Assembly: GCA_900553515.1 (NCBI GenBank)
Contig: USDN01000065.1
Coordinates: 1 to 14,976, forward strand
From: an uncultured Blautia sp.
GTDB lineage: Bacteria; Bacillota; Clostridia; Lachnospirales; Lachnospiraceae
Length of the DNA: 14,976 nt
Direction of reading: 5' to 3'
This document shows, one piece after another, positions 6,976 through 13,863 of the stretch. The notes below the pieces were generated by a model. It did no database searches. It saw only the letters and a program-made list of their open reading frames with translations, and was not told where the DNA came from. Position 1 is the stretch's first letter. Each line of letters opens with the position of its first letter. Made by a program: the position numbers and the translations under genes.

Positions 6976-7637
6976 GTGAAAAAACAAAAAGAAAATTTTG
7001 CTTATGAGTCACTGGGACAAAGAATCAGAACAGAATGGAAAATTTATCTTCTGGCATTTTTTTTGTCCTGATCGCAGACAATATCGGTCAGATCAAAATT
7101 CCAGTGGGAACAGGGATGTTTATTTTATTCCCTATCTTTTAGGCGATCATTCTGGGCGTGGTAAGCGGTCCTCAGGTACTGAAGATCGTAGAAAACAAAC
7201 ACGTAAAAGCAGCTTCCAAGCTGGTGGTGGTTGGAATTGCCCCCTTTATAGCAAAGCTTGGAATTACAGCAGGAGCCAACATTGAAACAATTTTAAGTGC
7301 CGGACCTGCAGTTCTGCTCCATGGCTTTGGAAACCTTTTTGGAATTTTCCTTGCATCAGCAGTGGCAATGACCGGAATTTTTCATCCGGAAGCGATGGGT
7401 CTGGCATCCGGTGTGGGAGCAGGGATTATGATGGCCAGCTCCAGTGCATCTCTCTGTGCCATGTATCCGGATTTTGCGGAATCCATAAAGACACTGGCAA
7501 GTGTAGGAGAGACTATGGCAGGGATCACAGGAATTTACATCAATATGTTTATTGCTATTCCTCTCTGCGATAAACTGTATCAGATACTGGAACCAAAGCT
7601 GGGGCGTCTGGGACACAAAAAAGCAGGAAAGGAGTAA
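6976..7637 (+). pseudogene. DUF3100 family membrane protein with frameshift and stop
   Basis: Polytopic membrane protein of the DUF3100 type, broken twice. GTG at 6976 follows a GGGAGG site and starts MKKQKENFAYESLGQRIRTE. In the run of eight T at 7057-7064 the frame is lost; one more T would continue it as VLIADNIGQIKIPVGTG. In that second frame a TAG at 7140-7142 interrupts FPIF-stop-AIILGVVSGPQ where the family would carry a residue such as Tyr. The remaining 7158-7637 stretch (159 codons) is open and well conserved (GNLFGIFLASAVAM, GVGAGIMMASSSASL) but lacks its own ribosome site. Original length would be about 220 residues. Two independent lesions make a sequencing error an unlikely sole cause. 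Confidence 0.82.
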
Positions 7638-7643
7638 GAGGAT

Positions 7644-8090
7644 ATGAGATATATAGAATGGCTGTTTTTACTGGTGGTGGGTGCCTGTGGAACAGGACTT
7701 GCCAATTATATCGGATATGAGGTGGGATTTATGGATTCTCTGCCGGGACTTGCGGTTCTGGTAGTGATTTCCATGCTGGCAGTTGCCTGCACAAAGCTGA
7801 TTCCTTTGAAACTTCCGATCGTTGCCTACTGCGCGATCATCGGACTGATCGCTGCCTGCCCTGTTTCTCCGGTAAGAGGCTTTGTGATCGACGCTGCATC
7901 AAAGATCAATTTTACCGCGCCTTTTACCATGGTAGGGGCTTATGCGGGTCTTGCCATTGGTGGTCAATTGAAGACTTTTATCAGGCAGGGACCGAAGATT
8001 CTGCTGGTAGGTCTTCTGGTTATGACCGGAACATTTCTGGGATCCTGTATGTGGGATTCCCTGATTTTGAAACTGACAGGCGCTATTTAA
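7644..8090 (+). CDS. Small polytopic membrane protein, DUF3100 partner
   Basis: Hydrophobic protein of 148 residues with about five membrane segments (near 3-24, 32-52, 58-74, 92-108 and 117-145), glycine-rich, with no signal cleavage site or catalytic motif. It starts 6 bases after the DUF3100 remnant, with AAGGAG overlapping that gene's end, so it was part of the same operon and probably formed a transporter with it. The open frame seems complete. I do not recognise a named family; the glycine-rich segments recall half-size exporters but this is weak. With its partner broken it may no longer be functional. Confidence 0.75.
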   Translation: MRYIEWLFLLVVGACGTGLANYIGYEVGFMDSLPGLAVLVVISMLAVACTKLIPLKLPIVAYCAIIGLIAACPVSPVRGFVIDAASKINFTAPFTMVGAYAGLAIGGQLKTFIRQGPKILLVGLLVMTGTFLGSCMWDSLILKLTGAI

Positions 8091-8141
8091 AAGATATCTC
8101 GCAATCTCTTTAGAACGGAATACATGGCAAGGAGGATGATT

Positions 8142-8560
8142 ATGACAAAATGTGATCTGCTGATCAGAAATATAGCAGTAATGACAGATTATGAAACGAT
8201 CAAAACAGGAATGGATATTGCTGTGGAAGAAGGCAGGATACTTTCTGTGACAAAAAGCGGAACAGAAGAATTTCAGACGGAAAAAGTAATCTCTGGAGAA
8301 GGAAGGCTTTTTATGCCGGGACTGACAGACTGCCATATGCATACGGGACAGCAGCTGCAGTTTATGAAAAAAGCGGACTCCGTGGATGCCTTTCCTGCTC
8401 CACTATGGATGAAAAAGGACTTCCGGAAAGCATTGCCATGGATGCTGTTCAGGCAGTCAGAGAAACAGACCGGCTGTATGACCAGTGGAACGGAAAAGGA
8501 AACCTGAAGGTATACTATGCACTTCGTGCGTTAAATTCCTGTTCAGATGAACTTGTAGAC
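8142..8560 (+). pseudogene. Amidohydrolase/deaminase (COG0402-like) with internal out-of-frame deletion and lost C-terminus
   Basis: Remnant of a cytoplasmic metal-dependent amidohydrolase of the S-adenosylhomocysteine/guanine deaminase type. AAGGAGG lies 6 bases before ATG 8142. The N-terminal beta part and the first metal motif MPGLTDCHMHTGQQL (HxH) are intact up to about 8357. Homology then continues in another frame (VYEKSGLRGCLSCSTMDEKG, then RALNSCSDELVD), with several dozen residues of the expected barrel missing between. At about 8560 it stops abruptly, so the remaining metal ligands and the second half of the usual 430 or so residues are absent. In the original frame translation ends at a stop near 8507. 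The enzyme cannot be active. Confidence 0.83.
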
Positions 8561-9043
8561 ATTCCGGAGGATAAGGTAAAGATCCTTCTTTACCTTGTAG
8601 TGCTTCTTTCCGGGATTTCCATCCTTCTCAGGAAAGATAAAAAGGACACAGAGAAAAAAACAGGAGGATTTTCCATTGAGAAGAATCTTCCTGCGGTTCT
8701 GCTTCTGGGAGCAGTGACTGGAGCTGTCTGTTCCATGTCCGGTGCAGGAGGACCGGTATTGGTAATGCCTGTTTTGGTGGTACTGGGTATTCCGGTCCGT
8801 ACAGCGGTGGGAGTGGCGCTTTTTAATTCTGTTTTTATCGGGATTCCTGCGGTGGCAGGCTATCTGTCCCAGTGCGAGATTCGTAAGATACTTCCGGTTC
8901 TGGTTTTTGCCCTGGCCACCCATGGAGCAGGCGTTTATTCTGGAAGCAAAAACGCTGCCCGGATCAATCAGAAACTTCTGAAAAAGGGAATTGCTGTATT
9001 TTCGATTATTATAGCAGCGTGTAAGCTGGGCGGGGTATTTTAA
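8561..9043 (+). pseudogene. TauE/SafE family transporter, C-terminal half only
   Basis: About 160 codons of a TauE/SafE (DUF81) membrane transporter, a family that moves sulfite, sulfonates or organic anions. It enters at IPEDKVKILLYLVVLLSGIS, which is mid-protein, then has the second-repeat motif GAVTGAVCSMSGAGGPVLVM and VGVALFNSVFIGIP to a normal C-terminus. The first half (about 100 residues, with the first copy of the repeat) is missing. The frame is fused without stop to the amidohydrolase remnant, giving an open frame 8405-9043 of 212 codons that has no ribosome site and is best read as a deletion scar, not as a gene. Confidence 0.8.
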
Positions 9044-9052
9044 GAACATGGT

Positions 9053-9092
9053 AAAATGAACGGCTTTGAAATTCAGAGTCGTTCATTTTGTT
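9053..9092 (+). terminator. Long hairpin terminator after the decayed operon
   Basis: Left arm 9053-9068 and right arm 9074-9089 form a 16-bp stem (two G-U pairs) with a 5-nt loop. AAAA pairs with TTTT at its base, so it may work in both directions. Confidence 0.75.
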
Positions 9093-9117
9093 AGTGCGCC
9101 TTGCGGCGCAGGTCGCT
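9091..9117. repeat. GC-rich imperfect palindrome
   Basis: TGCGCC-TTGC-GGCGCA (9095-9110) flanked by TTAG and CTAA arms. Its high GC stands out from the AT-rich surroundings and it has no T tail. It looks like an extragenic palindromic element, but repeated copies elsewhere cannot be checked here. A smaller hairpin (GGGA-TAAA-TCCC) follows around 9144-9155; otherwise 9118-9240 shows nothing. Confidence 0.4.
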
Positions 9118-9241
9118 AATGGATGAAAGTTCATTTGTACAGAGGGATAAATCCCTGTTCCTGTATTCCTGCAAAATTCATTGCTTTTAGGGATCTAACA
9201 ATTCTTCACAGTAAGGGGCTGGTACACTACTGATCTTTTAC

Positions 9242-9270
9242 TTGCAATTGCAGTTATGGAATGATATACT
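9242..9270 (+). promoter_or_regulatory. Promoter of the riboswitch-ABC transporter operon
   Basis: TTGCAA (9242-9247), 17-bp spacer, TATACT (9265-9270). Transcription would begin near 9277, just ahead of the riboswitch aptamer. A TATAAT at 9279 has no matching -35. Confidence 0.65.
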
Positions 9271-9299
9271 TAAAACCATATAATCAGCATATGATTCGG

Positions 9300-9462
9300 A
9301 AATAAGTTCGGAATAATTTGTTTATTCTGATTAAAAGGGAAATCGGTGCGAATCCGATACAATCCCGTTACTGTGATAGCGAATCCTCAGCATATTGCCA
9401 CTGGATATACTCTGGGAAGGCGCTGAGGGTGTTGGAGCTTAAGTCAGGAGACCTGCTTATTT
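9300..9462 (+). promoter_or_regulatory. Cobalamin riboswitch aptamer
   Basis: RNA element that binds a cobalamin and turns off the downstream genes. P1 is a perfect 7-bp pairing AAATAAG (9300-9306) with CTTATTT (9456-9462). Between them are the conserved blocks in order: AAAAGGGAAATCGGTG (from 9332), AATCCGATAC then CCCGTTACTGTGATAG, GCCACTGG and GGGAAGGC, with CCTCAGC (9385-9391) paired to GCTGAGG (9422-9428), and the B12 box AAGTCAGGAGACCTGC (9441-9456). This is a full canonical aptamer. It precedes a nickel/peptide-type ABC importer, so uptake by that system should fall when cobalamin is plentiful. Confidence 0.95.
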
Positions 9463-9576
9463 TTAGTTAAGATTCTTGCGGATGACAGGAAATTCTGGTG
9501 TTTAAGGTTGCAACTTTACCGTTTTGTACAATATTTATAAACAAGTTGTTTCTTTTTATATTAACATGGATTTCGT

Positions 9577-9606
9577 GGCAGATGCAATTGTGCATCTGCC
9601 TTTTTT
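9577..9606 (+). terminator. Rho-independent terminator in the riboswitch leader
   Basis: Perfect 10-bp stem GGCAGATGCA/TGCATCTGCC (9577-9586, 9591-9600), ATTG loop, then TTTTTT. It lies 114 bases after the aptamer and 60 bases before the binding-protein start, and is the likely expression platform. I found no strong competing anti-terminator by eye. Confidence 0.88.
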
Positions 9607-9623
9607 AGCTGCTGATTCATAGT

Positions 9624-9655
9624 TTGCTGAGTATATGTAAAAAATTTTCAGGAAG
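9624..9655 (+). promoter_or_regulatory. Possible ribosome-site hairpin complementary to riboswitch loop L5
   Basis: TTGCTGA (9624-9630) can pair with TCAGGAA (9649-9655) with one mismatch, hiding part of the AGGAAGG ribosome site. GAGTATAT (9629-9636) at its loop is the exact reverse complement of ATATACTC (9405-9412) in the L5 loop of the aptamer. This resembles the L5-L13 kissing contact known in cobalamin riboswitches but is unusually far from the aptamer. Confidence 0.3.
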
Positions 9656-9665
9656 GATTAAGATT

Positions 9666-11219
9666 ATGAGAAAACACACAGGAACAGTGGCTTTGGCGGT
9701 AACTGCATCTATACTTTTTTCCGGAACTGCTGTACAGGCTGCAAAAGAAGAGGTTTTGAATTTCGGCTGCGCAATGTATACAGATGGAATGGTAAACAGT
9801 GCGCTGGATGAAAACAGTGGATGGAATGCAATGCGATATGGTATTACGGAGGCTTTGTTTAAATTTGATGATAACATGGAAGTGACACCGTGGCTGGCAG
9901 AAAACTATGAAGTAAATGACGAACATACGGAGTGGACGATCAAATTAAAAGACGGTCTGAAATTTTCAGATGGTTGTGAACTGACGCCTTCGAAGGTAAA
10001 AGAATACTTTGAATACTTGAAAAAAGAGGGACCTTCCGGTTCTGCAAAACCGGAAAAATATCTGGAATTTGAAGCGGTTGTCACAGCAGATGATGCCGCC
10101 AATACGATCTGCATCAAGACAAGCAAGCCATATGCGAATCTGATGGGACAGCTGTGTCATCCTACTATGGGTATTACAGACGTAGAACATATTGAAGATT
10201 TTGATCATGGGGTAATTGGAACCGGACCTTATAAAATAGACAGTTTTAATGGTGTGGGAGTAGGATATACTCTTGCAGCAAATGAAAATTATCATGAGGA
10301 TGTTCCTTATGATAAAGTGAATCTCATGTTTATGGGAGATAATTCTGCAAAGACAATGGCGCTTCAAAGTGGTCAGGTGGATCTGGTTGAAAATATTACA
10401 AATGTTGCCGATATTCAGAATTTTCAGGACAGCAAAGATTTTACTGTTGATATTGCATCAGGTGTACGCTGCGGATTTGCATGGATGAATTTTGACGGCA
10501 TTCTCGGAAATAAAACTCTGCGTCAGGCAATCCTTATGGCAATCGATACAGAAGGAATCTGTAATTCCAAAACAATCGGCGGTCTTTATACACCAGGATT
10601 CTCGGTGCTTCCGTCCACTTTATCATATGGATATGAAGATCTGAAAAACCCTTATGAATATGATCCGGAAAAAGCAAAGCAGCTTCTTGACGAGGAAGGA
10701 ATTGTAGATACGGATGGAGACGGCATCCGTGAACTGGGCGGGGAGAATATACAGCTTAGATTTATTTCATACGAAAACAGACTCTTAAATGATTTTGCAG
10801 ATGCAAATGCCCAGTATCTTGCGGAAATCGGTATTGGAGTGATTCCTGAATATGGAAGCTCTGACGACCAGTGGAGTAAGCTTGCGGCGCTGGATTACGA
10901 TCTGAATAACAACAACTGGATTACGGTTGGTACAGGAGATCCCCTTGCTTTTCTTGCAAACTGGGCAACTGAAAGTACTTACTGTGCATACTCTAATCCG
11001 GAGTATGATAAATTATATGAACAGCTGAAAGGTGAAATGAACCCTGAAAAACGTGAACAGCTTATTTTTGACATGCAGCAGATACTGATCGATGATGCGG
11101 CGGTTCTTGTGGAAGGCTACTATAACTCATCTATGATTTATTCAAAAGAAGTTGCTTCTGCCAAAATCCATACGGCAGATTATTACTGGCTGTCAACAGA
11201 GATTGCTCCGGCAAAATAA
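9666..11219 (+). CDS. ABC transporter substrate-binding protein, family 5 (NikA/DppA-like)
   Basis: Extracytoplasmic binding protein of 517 residues, SBP family 5, which captures nickel or cobalt chelates, peptides or similar ligands. Residues 1-26 form a Sec signal (basic MRKH, hydrophobic core, AVQA cleavage site) with no lipobox cysteine. The mature part has the family pattern: ITEALFKFDDNMEVTPWLAE, EWTIKLKDGLKFSDG, VIGTGPYKI, NKTLRQAILMAIDTEGI, and near the end GDPLAFLANWATES and PEYDKLYEQL. ATG 9666 is set by AGGAAGG at 9650-9656. It is the first gene under the cobalamin riboswitch, followed by a hairpin and the permease genes. The B12 control and the NikA-like character favour a cobalt/nickel chelate or corrinoid-related ligand, but peptide binding cannot be excluded from sequence. 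Confidence 0.93.
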   Translation: MRKHTGTVALAVTASILFSGTAVQAAKEEVLNFGCAMYTDGMVNSALDENSGWNAMRYGITEALFKFDDNMEVTPWLAENYEVNDEHTEWTIKLKDGLKFSDGCELTPSKVKEYFEYLKKEGPSGSAKPEKYLEFEAVVTADDAANTICIKTSKPYANLMGQLCHPTMGITDVEHIEDFDHGVIGTGPYKIDSFNGVGVGYTLAANENYHEDVPYDKVNLMFMGDNSAKTMALQSGQVDLVENITNVADIQNFQDSKDFTVDIASGVRCGFAWMNFDGILGNKTLRQAILMAIDTEGICNSKTIGGLYTPGFSVLPSTLSYGYEDLKNPYEYDPEKAKQLLDEEGIVDTDGDGIRELGGENIQLRFISYENRLLNDFADANAQYLAEIGIGVIPEYGSSDDQWSKLAALDYDLNNNNWITVGTGDPLAFLANWATESTYCAYSNPEYDKLYEQLKGEMNPEKREQLIFDMQQILIDDAAVLVEGYYNSSMIYSKEVASAKIHTADYYWLSTEIAPAK

Positions 11220-11234
11220 AAACTGTAATTTATA

Positions 11235-11277
11235 AAATCTCTTTTGCCTTAAAGATTGTAGGGCAAAGGAGATTTTT
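11235..11277 (+). terminator. Hairpin between binding protein and permeases
   Basis: A 14-bp stem (11235-11248 with 11262-11275, one G-U), a 13-nt loop and a T-rich right edge (TTTTT). It probably stops a share of transcripts or protects the 3' end of the binding-protein mRNA, so that more binding protein than permease is made. Confidence 0.7.
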
Positions 11278-11297
11278 ATCGGGGAGGAGGACTTTTT

Positions 11298-12236
11298 TTG
11301 AATAAAAAACAGATTCTAAAACGTCTTTTGCAGATTGTTGTAGTTTTATTTGGAATAAGCTTTATTACTTTTGCACTGACATTTATGTCTCCGGGAGATC
11401 CTGTACGGAACATGTACACTGCAACAGGCGTAATGCCAACAGAAGAAATGATCGAGGAGACAAGGGAAGAATTAGGGCTGAATGATCCGTTTTTGGTACA
11501 GTATACAAGGTGGCTTGCCAATTGTATGAAAGGAGATTTTGGAAAATCCTACAGCTTAAATAAACCGGTTACGGAACTTCTTGTTTCAAGATTATGGCCA
11601 ACCTTAAAACTGACCCTTATGTCTGTGTTTTTGATGCTGCTGATCGCCGTACCCCTTGGTCTTATATCAGCGGTTTATAAAAATAAATGGATAGATTACG
11701 TGATCCGGGCGCTTACTTTTCTAGGATGTTCCATACCAAACTTCTGGATGGGGCTTCTTCTGATGCTTGTATTTTGCGTTTACATTCATGCATTTCCGGT
11801 TATCAGTTCATCAGGTGATTTTAAGAGTCTGTTTCTTCCGGCGCTGACTCTTGCGATTGCTATGTCGGCTAAATATACCAGACAGGTAAGAACTGCTGTT
11901 CTTGATGAATTGAGCCAGGACTATGTGATCGGAGCAGAAGCACGGGGAATTAAGAAAAGCCGCATTATCTGGTGTAATGTTTTTCCAAATTCCCTGCTGC
12001 CACTTACCACCATGTTTGGACTTTCCATTGGTTCTCTTTTGGGCGGAACCAGTGTGGTAGAGGTGATTTTTTCTTATCCGGGTCTGGGAAATCTGGCAGT
12101 TTCCGCAATCACTTCCAGTGATTATAATCTGATCCAGGGATATGTGTTATGGATGGCTTTAATCTATATGGTAATTAATCTGATCGTGGATGCATCGTAT
12201 ATGTATATTGATCCCCGGATGCGGCTGAAGGAGTAA
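11298..12236 (+). CDS. ABC transporter permease, NikB/DppB/OppB-like
   Basis: First membrane subunit of the importer, 312 residues. A TTG start at 11298 lies 7 bases after GGAGGAGG, and no better start exists. The N-terminal helix (LLQIVVVLFGISFITFALTF) is followed by the family motif SPGDPVRNM, an external region, and five more helices. The EAA loop that contacts the ATPases is seen at about 209-232 (GAEARGIKKSRIIWCNVFPN). SVVEVIFSYPGLGNL and YIDPRMRLKE at the C-terminus are standard for DppB-type permeases. It is four bases from the next gene, with which it should form the transmembrane heterodimer. Confidence 0.95.
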   Translation: MNKKQILKRLLQIVVVLFGISFITFALTFMSPGDPVRNMYTATGVMPTEEMIEETREELGLNDPFLVQYTRWLANCMKGDFGKSYSLNKPVTELLVSRLWPTLKLTLMSVFLMLLIAVPLGLISAVYKNKWIDYVIRALTFLGCSIPNFWMGLLLMLVFCVYIHAFPVISSSGDFKSLFLPALTLAIAMSAKYTRQVRTAVLDELSQDYVIGAEARGIKKSRIIWCNVFPNSLLPLTTMFGLSIGSLLGGTSVVEVIFSYPGLGNLAVSAITSSDYNLIQGYVLWMALIYMVINLIVDASYMYIDPRMRLKE

Positions 12237-12240
12237 TACT

Positions 12241-13068
12241 ATGAAAAAAAAGAATATTTTCTTACAGAACAAAACGTTTGTCATTTTTGCTGCTCTGGCA
12301 ATACTGATTATTCTGACGGCAATTTTTGCCCCGCTGGTAACCGGTGGGGCAGATCCGGTGAAAGGATCTCTGGCAGATGCACTGCTTCCGCCTTCGAAAG
12401 AGCATATTTTTGGGACAGATAAAATGGGACGCGATATTTTTACAAGGGTAATTTACGGTGCGCGTGTGTCCCTGAGTTCTACTTTTGCAGTGGTTGCTCT
12501 GATCCTTGTTGTCGGTACAATCGCAGGAATTGCAGCCGGATATTTTGGAGGGTGGGTGGATGCAGTGATCATGCGGATTGCAGACATGATGCTTGCCTTT
12601 CCGGGGCTGGTGCTGGCTCTTGCGGTTGCGGGCATCATGGGAGCCAGTATCAAAAATGCGATTATAGCAATCGTGGTGGTAAGCTGGACAAAATATGCCC
12701 GACTGTCCCGAAGTCTGGTGCTTAAGATACGGAAATGCGACTATGTGTCAGCAGCGGTTGTCAGTGGATCCAGAACCTCTCATATACTTTTTCACTATAT
12801 GCTTCCGAATGCCCTTCCTACCCTGCTTATTACAGCTGCAACGGATATCGGCTCTATGATGCTGGAACTGGCTGCCATGTCTTTTCTGGGCTTCGGCGCT
12901 CTGCCGCCTGCGCCTGAATGGGGATATATGCTGAACGAAGGGAGAGCATGTATGCAGACTGCTCCGTGGATGATGATTTTTCCGGGACTGGCGATTTTTG
13001 TCGTTGTCGTTGTATTCAATATGCTGGGAGATTCTGTTCGGGATATCCTGGATCCAAGAGATGAGTAA
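12241..13068 (+). CDS. ABC transporter permease, NikC/DppC/OppC-like
   Basis: Second membrane subunit, 275 residues, starting 4 bases after the first permease, with AAGGAG inside the previous gene. It has the usual N-terminal helix, FGTDKMGRDIFTRVIYGAR (the DppC hallmark), a five-helix core, the EAA loop at about 166-190 (less regular than usual: DYVSAAVVSGSRTSHILFHY followed by MLPNAL), and the C-terminal GDSVRDILDPR ending. The sequence is complete with no lesion. It pairs with the upstream permease. Confidence 0.95.
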   Translation: MKKKNIFLQNKTFVIFAALAILIILTAIFAPLVTGGADPVKGSLADALLPPSKEHIFGTDKMGRDIFTRVIYGARVSLSSTFAVVALILVVGTIAGIAAGYFGGWVDAVIMRIADMMLAFPGLVLALAVAGIMGASIKNAIIAIVVVSWTKYARLSRSLVLKIRKCDYVSAAVVSGSRTSHILFHYMLPNALPTLLITAATDIGSMMLELAAMSFLGFGALPPAPEWGYMLNEGRACMQTAPWMMIFPGLAIFVVVVVFNMLGDSVRDILDPRDE

Positions 13069-13080
13069 GGGGGGATGGAT

Positions 13081-13863
13081 ATGCTGAAGCTGACAGACGT
13101 AACAATTGCATATAAAAACGTTCCAGTAGTCAAAAATTTTAATCTGGATATGAGATCAGGACAGATCGTGTCGCTGGTAGGAGAGTCGGGAAGCGGTAAA
13201 ACAACAGTGATCCGGGCAATTTTGGGGCTCCTTCCGGGAGGTGGAAAGGTTGTGGGTGGACAGATCCTGTTTGAAGGAACCGATTTGCTGTCCTATACGC
13301 AGAACCAGTGGAGAAAACTGAGAGGCTCTGAGATTTCCATGATTTTTCAGGACAGTGGAGCAATGATGAATCCCACGAAAAAAATTGGTCATATTTTTAC
13401 AGAATATATCCTGACGCATGAGAAAATCTCTAAAAAAGAGGCATGGAATAAGGGAATCAGAATGCTGGAACGCATGCGTCTGCCCTCTGCGGATCATATT
13501 ATGGATTCCTATTCTTTTCAGCTGTCAGGAGGTATGAGACAGCGTGTCGGAATTGCCATGGGGATGACTTATCAGCCGAAACTGCTTCTGGCAGACGAGC
13601 CTACTTCTGCTTTGGACGTTACCACACAGGCACAGATCGTACGGCAGATGGTGCAGCTTAGAAACAACTATCATACGGGAATCCTTATGGTAACGCATAA
13701 TCTGGGAGTGGCAGCCTATATGTCGGATTATCTTATTGTTATGAAAAATGGCAAAATAGAAGATCAGGGAACCAGGGAATATATTCTGAACAGTTCGGTT
13801 AATGAGTATACAAAAAAATTATTAAAGGCGGTTCCTTCTCTTGGAGGTGAACGATATGTCTGA
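13081..13863 (+). CDS. ABC transporter ATP-binding protein, NikD/OppD-like (short form)
   Basis: First ATPase, 260 residues. Walker A GESGSGKTT (about 35-43), Q-loop MIFQDSGAMMNP, signature LSGGMRQRVGIAMGM, Walker B LLLADEPTSALD and H-loop MVTHNLG are all present, so it should hydrolyse ATP. It lacks the C-terminal oligopeptide extension of OppD and is of NikD size. I chose ATG 13081 because the G-rich ribosome site (AAGGGGGG, 13068-13074) is too close to the in-frame ATG at 13075; the latter would add two residues. Its end overlaps the next gene by 8 bases. Confidence 0.93.
   Translation: MLKLTDVTIAYKNVPVVKNFNLDMRSGQIVSLVGESGSGKTTVIRAILGLLPGGGKVVGGQILFEGTDLLSYTQNQWRKLRGSEISMIFQDSGAMMNPTKKIGHIFTEYILTHEKISKKEAWNKGIRMLERMRLPSADHIMDSYSFQLSGGMRQRVGIAMGMTYQPKLLLADEPTSALDVTTQAQIVRQMVQLRNNYHTGILMVTHNLGVAAYMSDYLIVMKNGKIEDQGTREYILNSSVNEYTKKLLKAVPSLGGERYV

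Noticed and set aside
7158..7637. 159-codon ORF as a complete DUF3100 gene
   Set aside because: It starts mid-protein at a GTG without ribosome site; matching upstream residues exist in the same frame before a TAG and in another frame before the T run.
9556..9620. Short leader ORF starting MDFVADAIV over the riboswitch terminator
   Set aside because: No ribosome site, and its codons are simply the terminator stem.
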